Below are positions 1-10,343 of a stretch of 64,000 nt of DNA, one piece after another; the stretch's first letter is position 1, and every line of letters begins with the position of its first letter. Under the pieces are notes generated by a model. It had not been told where the DNA came from. It ran no database searches and worked only from the letters and a program-made list of their open reading frames with translations. The stretch is from Pedobacter cryoconitis (GTDB taxonomy: Bacteria; Bacteroidota; Bacteroidia; Sphingobacteriales; Sphingobacteriaceae), in assembly GCF_014200605.1 (NCBI RefSeq), contig NZ_JACHCE010000001.1, forward strand, positions 930,001 to 994,000, given 5' to 3'. The translations under genes and the position numbers were made by a program.

Positions 1-489
1 ATATAGAAATGGCAGTGCGTTCAAAAGAAATGCAAGTCCTGTCAATGTTGGCATTTGACCAAAAACGTGTAAGGTTTCAACAATTGAGCTTAGCAACACT
101 ACTAATAAGGCTGCTATACCAGCAGTCGCTTTATCAAAAAATAACTTACTAAACCTATAGACGCCAACTATTAAGATTTGCAAGATGGTGATGGCGTAAA
201 TACAGAAAGATACTTTAAGTGGAAATATTTTGCTGATCAAGGCGATCATTTGGTGTACCAAAGGGGGGTAGCTTATGGTTAAAAAGCCAGTATACCATCT
301 ATATTCCCATGGCTCAAACCAAAATCTAGAATAATGATCTGCAAAAAAAATGTGAACGTAGGCGTCGTAGGTCTTGGGAAGAGTGAAGTAGATTATAACA
401 CCATGGGTAATTAGGGCCAGCGACATGGCCACGAGCAAGAATTTCTTCCCCAAATAATCCGTCCATATGTTGTTATTCGAAGTGTCCAA
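1..489 (-). CDS. Polytopic membrane protein, GT-C glycosyltransferase-like (3' part cut by window edge)
   Basis: This reading frame is open on the minus strand from about 489 to the window edge, so the C-terminus is missing. The visible 163 residues begin with a likely TTG start (489) after an in-frame TAA. They contain an N-terminal membrane helix (KKFLLVAMSLALITHG), then a luminal-type loop with YDAYVHIFFADHY and WEYRWYTGF, then further hydrophobic helices. An acidic residue in the first loop after helix 1 is typical of GT-C glycosyltransferases that use polyprenyl-phosphate sugars, but no definite family is assigned. An internal ATG at 426 is possible but would cut into helix 1. The gene lies 52 bp downstream of the GT2 gene on the same strand, so the two may make and use a lipid-linked sugar. 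Confidence 0.7.
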   Translation of the reverse strand, partial: MDTSNNNIWTDYLGKKFLLVAMSLALITHGVIIYFTLPKTYDAYVHIFFADHYSRFWFEPWEYRWYTGFLTISYPPLVHQMIALISKIFPLKVSFCIYAITILQILIVGVYRFSKLFFDKATAGIAALLVVLLSSIVETLHVFGQMPTLTGLAFLLNALPFLY

Positions 490-541
490 CAGTATTTATT
501 TTAATTATGAGATAAGGAACTGCAATGATAAATTTTGTTGG

Positions 542-1297
542 TTATTTTTTTTGATCTCCTTGCAGATGGTATTGATAGTATAATTTCATGAGTTGGATTG
601 GGATTCTTATGGCGTGCTTCATCGTTAATCGTGAATCTCCTACTTCCGTCCAATTCATCAGTGGGAATTCTAATACCCCTTTTTGTAGAGTTGTTTTGCC
701 GAATTTTTTTTGGAGACGAAGGAAAATTTCAACATCGAAAAGCCAAGGAGTCATGAAGGGAGCCTTAAAAAGGAACGGAACCAGATTACGCTGAAAAATT
801 TTAGCACCGCATTGTGTGTCCTGAAAAGGGGTTTTCAGGATTACACGAATAAATTTTTTAACTAAACTGCTAAAAAGAGAACGGTTGTCATCCCTCACTA
901 TACTTGCCCCCAGTCTCTGAATCCGGCTTCCTACAATTGCACCAAATTGGGGGAGTTTTTCTTTATATCTGGCCATGTCAAGCCATTCTTCCGGTTTGGT
1001 AGCTAAGTCTGCATCCAAAAATCCAATAAGCTCTGATTTAAAGTTTTTATGTATATGAAGCATTCCTTGTCTAACCGCTTCCGATTTGCCTCCATTTTGC
1101 TTCAAATTGTAAACACATATGTTTTGAGGGCAGGCATATTGTATAGCTAGAAGTACTGAATACGTTTTATCTTTACTTCCATCGTTCACAAAGCAGAGCA
1201 AAACCTCGGGATGGTCTTGAGCAAAAGCAAGAAAATCTGCATAAGGGAACCTTTTTTCTTCATTGTAGCAAGGAACAATAATAGCGTAATTTTTCAT
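542..1297 (-). CDS. Family 2 glycosyltransferase, dolichyl-phosphate glucosyltransferase-like
   Basis: 251 residues with a GT-A fold signature: IVPCYNEE at residues 8-15, NDGS at 38-41, and the metal-binding DADLA at 95-99. The later stretch GSRIQRLGASIVRDDNR and the TQCGAKIF motif are characteristic of the Alg5/DPG synthase group, which transfers a sugar from a nucleotide donor to a polyprenyl phosphate on the cytoplasmic face of the membrane. There is no C-terminal membrane helix, so it probably acts peripherally. It reads in the same direction as the membrane protein downstream (489-1), which could be the enzyme that spends the lipid-linked sugar. The specific sugar cannot be told from sequence. 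The start at 1297 fits the family N-terminus. Confidence 0.88.
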   Translation of the reverse strand: MKNYAIIVPCYNEEKRFPYADFLAFAQDHPEVLLCFVNDGSKDKTYSVLLAIQYACPQNICVYNLKQNGGKSEAVRQGMLHIHKNFKSELIGFLDADLATKPEEWLDMARYKEKLPQFGAIVGSRIQRLGASIVRDDNRSLFSSLVKKFIRVILKTPFQDTQCGAKIFQRNLVPFLFKAPFMTPWLFDVEIFLRLQKKFGKTTLQKGVLEFPLMNWTEVGDSRLTMKHAIRIPIQLMKLYYQYHLQGDQKK

Positions 1298-1556
1298 GTT
1301 GTAAACGTTGTTTAACTTTAGGGTATGATGTTTTTCTCATCGTGATTTATAATGATCAGTCTTATATTTAATAGGAAGTTACCTGTTTAAACTGGGTTTC
1401 ACAATATCATTTGGAATAAACTTCTTTTTAGAGAAAAATATTCTGTTTTTTCATTAAATTTATTTAGCCATTTATGGCGTTTGTCGAAAAACCTATATAA
1501 TGGTCCACAAACCAGTATCTACCTTATTGTTACTTTAAGTAAAAACCTGATTAATT

Positions 1557-2699
1557 ATGAATGTTTCACTTTATCAATATGAGGGCGGTCAGTGGAAATC
1601 GAATCCGCTAAATAAGCCTGTTGTTTTGTCTGATATTAAACTTGCATTGTGTTTCTCCGGAAAAGAAGTATTAAAGTCCGAAGGGATATACAAGAAAATA
1701 AAGGCTCGGTTTCCAAACGCAGAGATCGTGATGTGTAGTACCGCTGGTGAAATTTTTGGAAATACGGTAAATGAAAATTCTCTTTGTGTTGCGGCCTTCG
1801 AGTTTAATGAATGTTCAATTCAGACTGCATCTGTTCGTATTCAACATTTTTCCAACAGTTACGATGCGGCAATTAGTTTAATGGGTAAATTATCAAAAGA
1901 GAAACTGTTGTATGTTATGGTTTTTTCTGATGGAAGTTTGGTTAATGGCAGTGAGTTGGTTAAAGGGCTTAATGACGGAGTTGAACATCAATTGCTGATT
2001 ACTGGTGGCCTTGCTGGTGATGGAGCCAATTTTATTTCTACTTTAGTTGGATTAAATGAGCAGCCTAAGGAGGGAGAGATTGTAGTAATCGGTTTTTATG
2101 GATCAAATCTATTAGTTACTCATGGTTCGCAAGGTGGTTGGGATACTTTTGGACTTGAAAAGGTGATCACAAGATCTGTATCGAATGTTTTGTTCGAGAT
2201 TGATGGAGTTAACGCTTTAGATCTTTATAAAAAGTATCTAGGCCACGATGCTGAAAATCTGCCAGGCTCCTCGTTGTTGTTTCCGCTCTCAGTAACGATT
2301 CCAGGAATGGATAACCCGGTTGTAAGGACTATCCTCTCTATTGATGAACAAAATAAAAGCATGACCTTTGCTGGTGATGTTCCGGTAGGCTCAAAGGTTA
2401 AGTTCATGAAAGGGAACTTTGATAGGTTAACAGCTGCGGCAGCCACAGCGGCAATAATGACGCTAAAAGAAGGACAGAAAGCCCCCGACTTCTCGCTTTT
2501 AATCAGCTGTGTTGGGCGTAAGCTTATCCTAGGACCTAGGACGGAAGAAGAGCTGGAGGCCGTAAGTGAGGTATTCGGCAATCAAACCCCCTTGGCTGGA
2601 TTCTATGCTTACGGGGAGATTTCGCCGTTTAATCATGGCGGCGGTTGTCAATTACACAATCAAACTATGACCATAACCTCATTTTATGAATTATCATAA
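1557..2699 (+). CDS. FIST domain sensory protein
   Basis: 380 residues covering the FIST_N and FIST_C domains without signal peptide or membrane segments. Recognisable parts are the N-terminal core with CSTAGEIFGN and VFSDGS, the GGLAGDGA turn, and the C-terminal SCVGRKLILG and FYAYGEISP motifs typical of FIST_C. FIST proteins are thought to bind small ligands (possibly amino acids) and feed signalling enzymes. Its stop codon overlaps the start of the next gene, a hybrid histidine kinase, by 14 bp, which implies translational coupling and a sensor-kinase partnership. This is an inference from context; the ligand is unknown. The gene is divergent from the glycosyltransferase at 542-1297, with a 259-bp intergenic region in which I see no clear motif. 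Confidence 0.9.
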   Translation: MNVSLYQYEGGQWKSNPLNKPVVLSDIKLALCFSGKEVLKSEGIYKKIKARFPNAEIVMCSTAGEIFGNTVNENSLCVAAFEFNECSIQTASVRIQHFSNSYDAAISLMGKLSKEKLLYVMVFSDGSLVNGSELVKGLNDGVEHQLLITGGLAGDGANFISTLVGLNEQPKEGEIVVIGFYGSNLLVTHGSQGGWDTFGLEKVITRSVSNVLFEIDGVNALDLYKKYLGHDAENLPGSSLLFPLSVTIPGMDNPVVRTILSIDEQNKSMTFAGDVPVGSKVKFMKGNFDRLTAAAATAAIMTLKEGQKAPDFSLLISCVGRKLILGPRTEEELEAVSEVFGNQTPLAGFYAYGEISPFNHGGGCQLHNQTMTITSFYELS

Positions 2700-4941
2700 A
2701 CTACTTTTGAAGCAGGTTAACAAATATCTGCCCTTAGATTTGCAGGAATTTCCGGCCATTGAGAATTTTTTACAGGCAGTAAATGATTCATATCGTGCCT
2801 TTGAACGAGATAATGAACTCGCTGAAAGAGCTTTTAATATTAGTGAAGAAGAGTACGAAGAACTCAATAAAAAGCTTAAGTATGAACTGGATGTTAAGAA
2901 AATGTCCGTTAGTAAACTTAAAGATGCAGTTGGGATTTTTGAGAACGTTGAAGTAAAAAATAATAGCGATGATCTTTTAATTATTGCAGAACATTTGCAT
3001 GAAGAGATCGCCAAAAGAAAGAATGCGGAACAGGCCTTAAAAATTAAGGAAGAAAAATATCGAGGAATTCTTGCTAACATGAATTTAGGATTAATGGAGG
3101 TGGACAACGATGAGGTTATACAATATGTGAATAAGAGTTTTTGTAAAATGAGCGGATATCAACCTGAAGAATTACTAGGAACTAAAGCTTCAGTAGTATT
3201 GGCGTTTCCTCAACATTCAAAAAATACGCTGAAAGAAAAAAACAAACTAAGAAGAAACGGAAAATCTGATACCTATGAAATTTTCGTTCATTCTAAAAAG
3301 GGGGAAGGCAGATGGTGGTTAATAAGCGGAGCGCCAAGATATAATGATCAAAATGATTTGGTTGGTTCAATAGGTATCCATCTTGATATTACCCAACAAA
3401 AGCAGCTAGAGTTAGATTTAATTCGTGCCAAAGAACAAGCAGAGGCTTCAACATTAGCTAAGGAAATGTTTCTTGCAAATATGAGCCACGAGATCCGTAC
3501 TCCTATGAACGCAATTTTAGGTATGGCAAATCAGCTCAAAAAAACAAATTTAGCTTCAAACCAGCTTTTTTTTCTAAATACTATTAATTCTGCTGCTGAT
3601 AGTTTGCTGATTATTATTAATGATATATTGGATCTTACTAAAATTGATTCAGGCAAATTAACACTAGAGAATATTGGTTTCGTTCCATTGGCAGTTGTTG
3701 ACCGGGTTTTACAAGTCATGACCCATAAGGCAGAGGAAAAAGGAATTAAGCTAGTCAGTTCTTATATTGATAGTAATTTGGCTAAAATTCTTATTGGGGA
3801 TCCTCATCGTATTAATCAGGTTTTACTTAATCTAGTCAGTAATGCAATTAAGTTTACCCAAAAAGGAACAGTAGATATTAATTTTATAGTAGTAGAAGAT
3901 TCGCAGTTATGGCAAAGGATTAAAGTGACTGTTAGTGATACAGGTATTGGAATGGATGAAGCGTTTAAAATCCGTCTTTTCGATAAGTTCTCACAAGAGG
4001 ATGATACGGTAACTAGAAAATATGGTGGGACTGGCCTTGGAATGAGCATAAGTAAAGAGTTGATAGGACTTATGGCCGGTGAAATAGAGGTGGAAAGCAA
4101 AAAAAATGTAGGTAGTTCAATCTCCTTCACTTTAAAGCTAGAGAAAGGGACTGAGGAGTCTTTACCTGATAAATCAGAAGATGAAATAGATGTTCGAGTT
4201 TTTTCAGGTCGAAAAGTTTTAGTTACGGATGATAATGAAATTAACAGGCTTTTAGCCTCTACTATACTTCAAGCCTATAATGTAAATTGTGAAGAAGCTA
4301 TAAATGGGGTTGATGCAATAGAAAAATTACAACAACATAGTTATGATTTGGTACTTATGGATGTTCAAATGCCAATAATGGATGGAATGGAGGCTGTTAA
4401 GATTATAAGAAATAAGCTTTTAAACAAAACTCCTATTATTGCTTTGACGGCTTTGGCCTTAAAAGGGGACAATGAAAAGTGTTTAGACGCTGGTTTTAAT
4501 GACTATCTTTCAAAACCTTTTGACGAGAGCCAACTCTTAAGAATTGTTGCTTCATGGTTGCCTAAAAAAGCACTAAAGGGGGAGGATGGTGATGTCCAAG
4601 AGAAGGTTAACTTGCCACTTTTTGATTTATCTCAATTACATGTTATTGCAAGAGGAAACCAGGGTTTTGTTGACAAAATGGTAAGGCTTTTTACAGAGCA
4701 AACTCCAACAGCTATCGGGGATATCAGGTCTGCCTATCATGATGGAGATTATCAAAAAATAAGTAAAGTTGCCCATCGCATTAAACCTTCAATTGATGCT
4801 ATGGGTATAGTCAGTTTGAAAGATGAAATTTTGGAGATTGAATCTTCAGCTATCGAATATGGTAAGTCTAGCAAATTAGAAGGATTAATCGATCACCTGG
4901 ACATTGTTATTGATAAGGTAGTTAAAGCACTCAATAAATAA
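2686..4941 (+). CDS. Hybrid sensor histidine kinase (PAS-HisKA-HATPase-REC-Hpt), partner of FIST
   Basis: 751 residues, no membrane segments, so a cytoplasmic kinase. Order: N-terminal coiled coil (about 35-120), one PAS domain (about 122-240), HisKA with phospho-acceptor His268 in [11 protein letters not shown], HATPase with N box (LLNLVSNAIKF), G1 (DTGIGM) and G2 (YGGTGLGMSI), a receiver with phospho-acceptor Asp559 in LVLMDVQMP, and a C-terminal Hpt with His697 in AHRIK. All phosphorelay residues are present, so an internal His-Asp-His relay is possible. It overlaps the FIST gene by 14 bp and likely takes its signal from it. No response regulator with an output domain is encoded nearby. 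About 300 bp of AT-rich sequence without recognised signals separates it from the next kinase. Confidence 0.93.
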   Translation: MNYHKLLLKQVNKYLPLDLQEFPAIENFLQAVNDSYRAFERDNELAERAFNISEEEYEELNKKLKYELDVKKMSVSKLKDAVGIFENVEVKNNSDDLLIIAEHLHEEIAKRKNAEQALKIKEEKYRGILANMNLGLMEVDNDEVIQYVNKSFCKMSGYQPEELLGTKASVVLAFPQHSKNTLKEKNKLRRNGKSDTYEIFVHSKKGEGRWWLISGAPRYNDQNDLVGSIGIHLDITQQKQLELDLIRAKEQAEASTLAKEMFLANMSHEIRTPMNAILGMANQLKKTNLASNQLFFLNTINSAADSLLIIINDILDLTKIDSGKLTLENIGFVPLAVVDRVLQVMTHKAEEKGIKLVSSYIDSNLAKILIGDPHRINQVLLNLVSNAIKFTQKGTVDINFIVVEDSQLWQRIKVTVSDTGIGMDEAFKIRLFDKFSQEDDTVTRKYGGTGLGMSISKELIGLMAGEIEVESKKNVGSSISFTLKLEKGTEESLPDKSEDEIDVRVFSGRKVLVTDDNEINRLLASTILQAYNVNCEEAINGVDAIEKLQQHSYDLVLMDVQMPIMDGMEAVKIIRNKLLNKTPIIALTALALKGDNEKCLDAGFNDYLSKPFDESQLLRIVASWLPKKALKGEDGDVQEKVNLPLFDLSQLHVIARGNQGFVDKMVRLFTEQTPTAIGDIRSAYHDGDYQKISKVAHRIKPSIDAMGIVSLKDEILEIESSAIEYGKSSKLEGLIDHLDIVIDKVVKALNK

Positions 4942-5241
4942 TATGTAAATTGTATCACCTGCTGAAAGTTCAGTTTGGGCTAACGCAGCGTTACTAAATA
5001 TAATCGTCATTGAAAAAAAAATATGGATTATTAAAATTCACAATATCAGATTATGGACGGTGTGTTTGTTAAAGTTAAAAAATTAAAGGTTAAAAAAGAT
5101 ATGATGATTCGTTTTTAGTCCTTATATTCAATGTACCCTTAGAAAGTAAAAAGTTATCCTGGTGATCAGTTCCTGTATCCCTTAAACGAGCGATTATATC
5201 TTACAGGATCAATTGTTTAATTAAAGTTAATAAGTTCCCAG

Positions 5242-8200
5242 ATGAAAAACAATCCAGTTCCAGAAAACGAATCTGAACGTATAAAGGCATTAAATGAATA
5301 TCAAATTCTGGATTCATCTAATGATAAAGATTTCGATCGAATTACAAAACTGGCTTCTTTGATTTGTGAAACCCCGATATCACTAATATCGCTAATTGAT
5401 AAAGATAGGCAGTGGTTTAAATCAAAGACAGGACTGGATGTTCATGAGACACCCCGCGATTTGGCTTTTTGCAGATACGCAATTCTGGATGAAGGAATAA
5501 TGGAAGTAGAAGATGCGCGTCTCGATGAACGGTTTAAAAATAATAAGCTTGTTACTGGGGATCCTAATATCAGATTCTATGCAGGCTACCCACTAATTGA
5601 TCCTCATGGTTTTGCACTAGGTACTCTATGTGTAATAGATCGCATACCCAGGACATTAAGTGCATTTCAAAGACAAGCTTTACAAATCTTAAGTGAAGAA
5701 GTAATAGCTTTAATTGTAGATAAAAGGAAAAGAGAGGAGTTTAAGAATTTTGAAAAGCTTTTTGAGCTTTCTGATAATATACTTTGTATTACAGATAGAA
5801 ATGGAATCTTTAAAAAGATAAATCCGGCATTCAAAAATATGCTTGGGTGGGATGTGTTTTCTTTAGAAAATGTATCATTTTTCGATTTAATAGATACTCA
5901 GGATTTGGAATATACAAAGCAGGAATTGAAGTTGCTGAATTTAAATCAAAGTTCAATTGGTTTCACACACCGCTTTCGGACTTCGGAAAATCAATTTAGG
6001 ATTTTGCAGTGGGAAGCTTCCATCGAACAAGACACAGGCTACCTTTATGCTATTGGCAGAGATGTTACTGAAGAGACGGAAAAAAAAGAACAATTAATTC
6101 TAAGTGAACATAAGCTAAGTGTCTTTTTCGAGAATTCGCAAGGATTGATGTGTACTCATGATCTTAATGGTCATTTTCTATCTGTAAATGATGCCGGGGC
6201 AGCTATTCTTGAGTATCCCAACGAAGAACTTCTCAAGCTGGGATTATTTGATATTGTCCCTCCAATTGACCACGTCGCTTTAAAAAACTATTTAAAGGGT
6301 ATAAAGCAGAAATCAACAGTCAAAGGCGAAATGCGAACCATTACCAAGTCAGGAGTTTCCAGAATTTGGTTGTTTCATAATATTTTGGAGAAAGACACCG
6401 ATGGAAACCCATATGTAATTGGTAATGCAGTTGATATTACTGAAAAATATTATCTGGAAAAAGATCTTAAGCATACCAAGGAAATGCTGGAAAGGACGAA
6501 TAGGCTAGCGAGGATAGGAGGATGGGAGTATAATTTGTTGACCCAGGAGGTAACTTGGTCTGAAATTACTAAAGAAATTCATGGCGTATCAAAGAATTAC
6601 CAACCAGATATCAACAGCGGTATTAGTTTTTATAGAGAAGGGGAGAGTAAAGATAAGATTACCCTTGCAATACAGGAAGCGGTAGAAAAAGGTAAATCCT
6701 GGGATCTGGAATTGCAAATTGTAAATGAACAGGGAGTTGATTTATGGGTTCGCGCTATCGGAAATCCAGAGCTTCATGATCATAAATGTATTAGATTATA
6801 TGGTACATTTCAGGATATTAGCCTGCGTATGGCGGCTGAAATAGAGCTCAATAGATCTAGGAAACTATTGGATGATGTATTAAATGCTGCTTCAGAAGTG
6901 AGCATTATTGCAACAGATGGTTCTGGGTTAATTAATGTGTTTAATCGGGGAGCAGAGAATATGTTGGGCTATAGCGCCGAGGAAATGATTGGGAAAGAAA
7001 CGCCAGCACTCATACACAAAATCGAAGAAATAGAAGAAAGGGAAGTAGAGCTTACGACTACCTTTGGTTACTCGGTGGAGGGATTTAGAGTCTTTGTGGA
7101 AAAGCCAGAACTTTATGGCTCTGAACAAAGAGAATGGACTTATGTGAAAAAAGGAGGTTCGTTATTGAATGTTTCACTTGTCGTTACAGCTATTCGTGAC
7201 TTTGAGCATAAAGTAGTTGGTTACTTAGGCATAGCCACAGATATTACCGAGAGAAAAAAAGCAGAGAGTGCGCTTCTGGAGGAGAAGGCAAGATTATCTG
7301 CTTTTGTAGAAAATGCGCCCGCTGCTGTTGCAATGCTTGATGTGGAGATGAAATATGTTGCAGTTAGTCATAAATGGATAGAAGATTATCACCTCTCTGG
7401 TAGGGAAATTATCGGAGTTGCCCATCTGGATTTATTTCATGAAGTGTCTGAACAAAATTTGCAACGTTATAGAAATGTGCTTAACGGAGCAATAGAGAAA
7501 GGAGAGGAAGACATTTATCATTTGCCAGATTCCGATATTGACTTATTTATAACATGGGAAATGAGGCCTTGGTATATTAAGGAAAATGAAATTGGAGGTA
7601 TTATGATTTTTACACAGGATATTTCTCAAATTATTCATCAACGGGAGGAGTTAAAAAAGGCTAAATTATTGGCGGAGCAAGGTAGCATTGCTAAATCTGA
7701 GTTTTTAGCCAATATGAGCCATGAAATACGTACGCCTTTAAATGGCATCATTGGCTTCACAGATCTTGTTCTGAAAACGAAACTAAATCAGACTCAACAG
7801 CAGTATTTATCCATCGTTAATCAATCTGCAAATGTTCTGCTCAGCATTATAAATGATATTTTGGATTTTTCTAAAATTGAGGCAGGAAAGCTTGAGCTGG
7901 ATATCGAAAAGTATGATCTTTATGAAATGTTGACTCAGGTAACAAGTATTATAAATTATCAAATACAATCTAAAAAATTAGAGCTTTTACTTAATTTATC
8001 ACCTGACCTTCCAAGGTTTATATGGGTAGATGGAATAAGATTGAAACAAATCTTAATCAATTTATTAAGTAATGCATCAAAGTTTACTGAGAAGGGTGAA
8101 ATAGAATTGAAAGTAGAGCAGGTTGATTCCGAACAAGATCAATCAACGATTCGATTTAGTGTAAGAGACACCGGAATTGGAATAAAAGCTGAGAAGCAGA

Positions 8201-9579
8201 GTAAGATATTTGATGCGTTTTCTCAGGAGGATACTTCTACAACAAAAAAATATGGTGGTACTGGTCTTGGACTGACGATATCAAATAAATTGCTGAATAT
8301 GATGGGCAGCACCTTAAAACTAGAGAGTTTTTATGGAAAAGGAAGTACATTTCATTTTGATCTAAAGGTAGTATCTCTAATCGGGGATGCCATTGAATGG
8401 GCGAATATTGATGCCATTAAAAATGTATTAATTGTAGATGATAATGATAACAACCGAATTATTTTAAACCAGATCTTACAATTAAAGAATATTAAAGTTC
8501 AGGAAGCAAAAAGCGGATTTGAAGCTCTTCAATTACTATCTGAAGGGAAAAGATATGATGTGATTATTATTGATTATCACATGCCATTTATGGATGGATT
8601 AGATACGGTTAAAAAAATTAGGGATAGTTTTTATTCCACTCATGAAGAGCAACCAATTATTTTACTACATAGTTCTGCTGATGACAATATTGGGAAACTA
8701 TGTGATGAATTTTTTGTAAGTCAAAGAATTATTAAGCCGGTGAGAATGGAAGATATCTATACGGCGTTATCCAGACTACATATTCGGGAGCAAATTATTG
8801 ATACCCCTGAAGAATCACATTTTGTATTAACCTCTGATGAGCATTTGAAAATCTTGATCGTTGAGGATAATGATGTGAATATGTATCTTACCAGCACGAT
8901 TGTTAGGAACATTTTGCCTAATGCTGAAATTTTGGAAGCGACAAATGGTTTAGAGGGAATATTGTTGTTTAAAGATAAGTTACCAGACCTGGTATTTATG
9001 GATATTCAAATGCCTGAAATGAATGGTTATGAGGTTACAGAAGCTATTCGTGAAATTTCTGGGATTTCTGAGATTCCCATAATTGCCCTTACGGCTGGAA
9101 ATGTGAAAGGGGAAAAGGAGAAATGTATTGATGCTGGAATGAGTGATTTTATAGTAAAACCCGTCGTTGAAGAAACAATTGCTTTAATTTTGAAAAAATG
9201 GTTGAAGTTTTCTGCCTCGAATGCAATCAACCAGTCAGTAATTGATCAATCTGACCATTTTGATAGAACAAATTTGCGAATGTATTATGGCGAGGATAAA
9301 ATAGATATAGAAGAAGTTTTAATGTTAGTTAAAAAGCAACTTAGAGAAGCTATGGCTAATCTGGAATTGAATTTTAATACTCAAAATATTGAAGGTTTAA
9401 ATCGTGTTGGACATAAATTGCATGGTACAGCGGCAACGGCGGGTATGACTGTTCTAAGTAAAATTGCTATAAAATTTGAACATTTAGATTCATTTTCTGA
9501 AACCGTTGTAAATTCCTTATTGAAAGACACTGAGTCTGAGATAGAATATGTGTTAAGTTTAATGGAATACAAGCCTTAA
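5242..9579 (+). CDS. Large GAF/multi-PAS hybrid histidine kinase with two receivers and Hpt
   Basis: 1445 residues, no membrane segments. It begins with a GAF domain (about 10-165), followed by roughly five PAS/PAC units (about 170-810), HisKA with His827 in [11 protein letters not shown], a HATPase domain ([25 protein letters not shown]), a first receiver with Asp1111 (IIIDYHMPF), a second receiver with Asp1254 (VFMDIQMPE), and a C-terminal Hpt with His1391 (GHKLHGTA). All expected phosphorelay residues are present. Multiple PAS domains with a GAF suggest integration of several intracellular signals such as redox, ligand or light; which ones cannot be told from sequence. It is on the same strand as the FIST-kinase pair but 300 bp away, so probably a separate unit. 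Confidence 0.93.
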   Translation: MKNNPVPENESERIKALNEYQILDSSNDKDFDRITKLASLICETPISLISLIDKDRQWFKSKTGLDVHETPRDLAFCRYAILDEGIMEVEDARLDERFKNNKLVTGDPNIRFYAGYPLIDPHGFALGTLCVIDRIPRTLSAFQRQALQILSEEVIALIVDKRKREEFKNFEKLFELSDNILCITDRNGIFKKINPAFKNMLGWDVFSLENVSFFDLIDTQDLEYTKQELKLLNLNQSSIGFTHRFRTSENQFRILQWEASIEQDTGYLYAIGRDVTEETEKKEQLILSEHKLSVFFENSQGLMCTHDLNGHFLSVNDAGAAILEYPNEELLKLGLFDIVPPIDHVALKNYLKGIKQKSTVKGEMRTITKSGVSRIWLFHNILEKDTDGNPYVIGNAVDITEKYYLEKDLKHTKEMLERTNRLARIGGWEYNLLTQEVTWSEITKEIHGVSKNYQPDINSGISFYREGESKDKITLAIQEAVEKGKSWDLELQIVNEQGVDLWVRAIGNPELHDHKCIRLYGTFQDISLRMAAEIELNRSRKLLDDVLNAASEVSIIATDGSGLINVFNRGAENMLGYSAEEMIGKETPALIHKIEEIEEREVELTTTFGYSVEGFRVFVEKPELYGSEQREWTYVKKGGSLLNVSLVVTAIRDFEHKVVGYLGIATDITERKKAESALLEEKARLSAFVENAPAAVAMLDVEMKYVAVSHKWIEDYHLSGREIIGVAHLDLFHEVSEQNLQRYRNVLNGAIEKGEEDIYHLPDSDIDLFITWEMRPWYIKENEIGGIMIFTQDISQIIHQREELKKAKLLAEQGSIAKSEFLANMSHEIRTPLNGIIGFTDLVLKTKLNQTQQQYLSIVNQSANVLLSIINDILDFSKIEAGKLELDIEKYDLYEMLTQVTSIINYQIQSKKLELLLNLSPDLPRFIWVDGIRLKQILINLLSNASKFTEKGEIELKVEQVDSEQDQSTIRFSVRDTGIGIKAEKQSKIFDAFSQEDTSTTKKYGGTGLGLTISNKLLNMMGSTLKLESFYGKGSTFHFDLKVVSLIGDAIEWANIDAIKNVLIVDDNDNNRIILNQILQLKNIKVQEAKSGFEALQLLSEGKRYDVIIIDYHMPFMDGLDTVKKIRDSFYSTHEEQPIILLHSSADDNIGKLCDEFFVSQRIIKPVRMEDIYTALSRLHIREQIIDTPEESHFVLTSDEHLKILIVEDNDVNMYLTSTIVRNILPNAEILEATNGLEGILLFKDKLPDLVFMDIQMPEMNGYEVTEAIREISGISEIPIIALTAGNVKGEKEKCIDAGMSDFIVKPVVEETIALILKKWLKFSASNAINQSVIDQSDHFDRTNLRMYYGEDKIDIEEVLMLVKKQLREAMANLELNFNTQNIEGLNRVGHKLHGTAATAGMTVLSKIAIKFEHLDSFSETVVNSLLKDTESEIEYVLSLMEYKP

Positions 9580-9880
9580 ACAATAAATAGCATTAAATTA
9601 GCGGTCTTTGTATGTTACAAATAAAATAGTATTAAACTTAAATAATAGGAGAAATGGTTTCAGATGGCCCCCAGTTGAACCCGATGATATTTAAACTAAA
9701 ACGATTAGTTAATATACCGCCATTTTTCTTATTGGTAAGTAGGTGTTGTAACTATCTGATAATCATTAACTTATTAGGTTGTTTCCAAGAGCTTAATAAA
9801 ACTTTGTTAGATCTTGGAAGTAGTTGTAATATAGTTGATTACGGTTATTTCTTTGTCTTTTTTTTAGTGAAATTCTCTCT

Positions 9881-9998
9881 TTTTGGCAATTTTTGTACCT
9901 CATTTGTTCCTCAGATTGATTATTTGTTATCGCCAAATTCCATAAGAAATGCATGTCTCTTATACATGCTTATATATACTTATTGATGCTTATTTGAT
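9881..9998 (+). other. Noncoding conserved module, copy 1 (block plus phased repeats)
   Basis: Within the 9580-10052 gene-free stretch lies a block at 9881-9930 (TTTTGGC, then ATTTGTTCC, then a TGATTATTTG run) that closely matches 13619-13669 in the same orientation. Each block is followed 78-89 bp later by a run of 10-bp repeats. Both copies are also preceded by a TTTGTCTTTT tract and, further upstream, an inverted repeat (here CCAAGA/TCTTGG at about 9785-9820). No convincing protein is encoded here. The module could be an attachment or arm-site region of an integrative element, or a conserved regulatory region whose gene has been lost. The resemblance is seen directly; the role is inference. 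Confidence 0.55.
9959..9998 (+). repeat. Four tandem 10-bp phased repeats (CTTAT consensus)
   Basis: Four units in exact 10-bp register: CTTATACATG, CTTATATATA, CTTATTGATG, CTTATTTGAT. A 10-bp period places the conserved CTTA on one face of the helix, which fits cooperative binding by a small DNA-binding protein. The same arrangement occurs at 13708-13757. No gene starts immediately downstream here; the next gene (10053-10289) points towards it. Confidence 0.75.
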
Positions 9999-10052
9999 CA
10001 AAATAAGGGTAAATAACTAAAGATGATTTGATAGGTTTACCTTGCCAGGGTT

Positions 10053-10289
10053 TTATCCATGGGAGTCTGCACCGTCTCTTTTAATTAAAACCTCAAGATC
10101 TACTTCCAGACCATCAGCTATTTCATAGAGATAATAATATGTGGGGTTTATATTGCCAGTTTCTAATCTTTGCACAGATTGTTGGTCTTTACCAATGGAA
10201 TGGGCAAGTTGTTTTTGAGAAATACCCATCATATTACGTATTTCACGTTTCCTGGCACCAAGATTTTTAAGTAGGGTTTCCTTTTCCAT
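10053..10289 (-). CDS. Small XRE-family transcriptional regulator
   Basis: 78 residues consisting almost only of a Cro/CI-type helix-turn-helix: GISQKQLAHSIGKDQQSVQRLE forms helices 2-3 (about residues 23-44), followed by NINPTYYYLYEIADGLEVDLEVLI. This size and form are common in orphan regulators and in regulators of mobile or toxin-antitoxin loci, but no toxin partner is adjacent. The stop lies about 50 bp from the 10-bp repeats at 9959-9998. Immediately upstream of its start codon are two tandem palindromes (10312-10343), which are good candidates for its own binding sites and suggest autoregulation. Confidence 0.85.
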   Translation of the reverse strand: MEKETLLKNLGARKREIRNMMGISQKQLAHSIGKDQQSVQRLETGNINPTYYYLYEIADGLEVDLEVLIKRDGADSHG

Positions 10290-10311
10290 TGGAAGGGTAA
10301 AAGAAGGGCAA

Positions 10312-10343
10312 ACAACTTATATGTTGTACAACGGATATGTTGT
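10312..10343 (-). promoter_or_regulatory. Tandem 16-bp palindromes upstream of XRE gene
   Basis: Two adjacent units, ACAACTTATATGTTGT (10312-10327) and ACAACGGATATGTTGT (10328-10343), each an ACAAC-N6-GTTGT dyad and placed 23 bp before the XRE start codon. Dyads of this size suit a dimeric Cro/CI-type repressor, so autoregulation is likely. The sites are seen directly; the binder is inferred. Confidence 0.7.

Noticed and set aside
2225..2581. Long antisense frames within well-supported genes (also at 28060-28500 and 17649-17981)
   Set aside because: They lie wholly inside real genes on the opposite strand and show mirror-image codon bias.
9654..9986. 110-codon open frame on the plus strand
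   Set aside because: Composition is unlike protein (runs of hydrophobic and Cys residues without pattern), and it overlaps the conserved noncoding block and the 10-bp repeats, which explain the sequence better.
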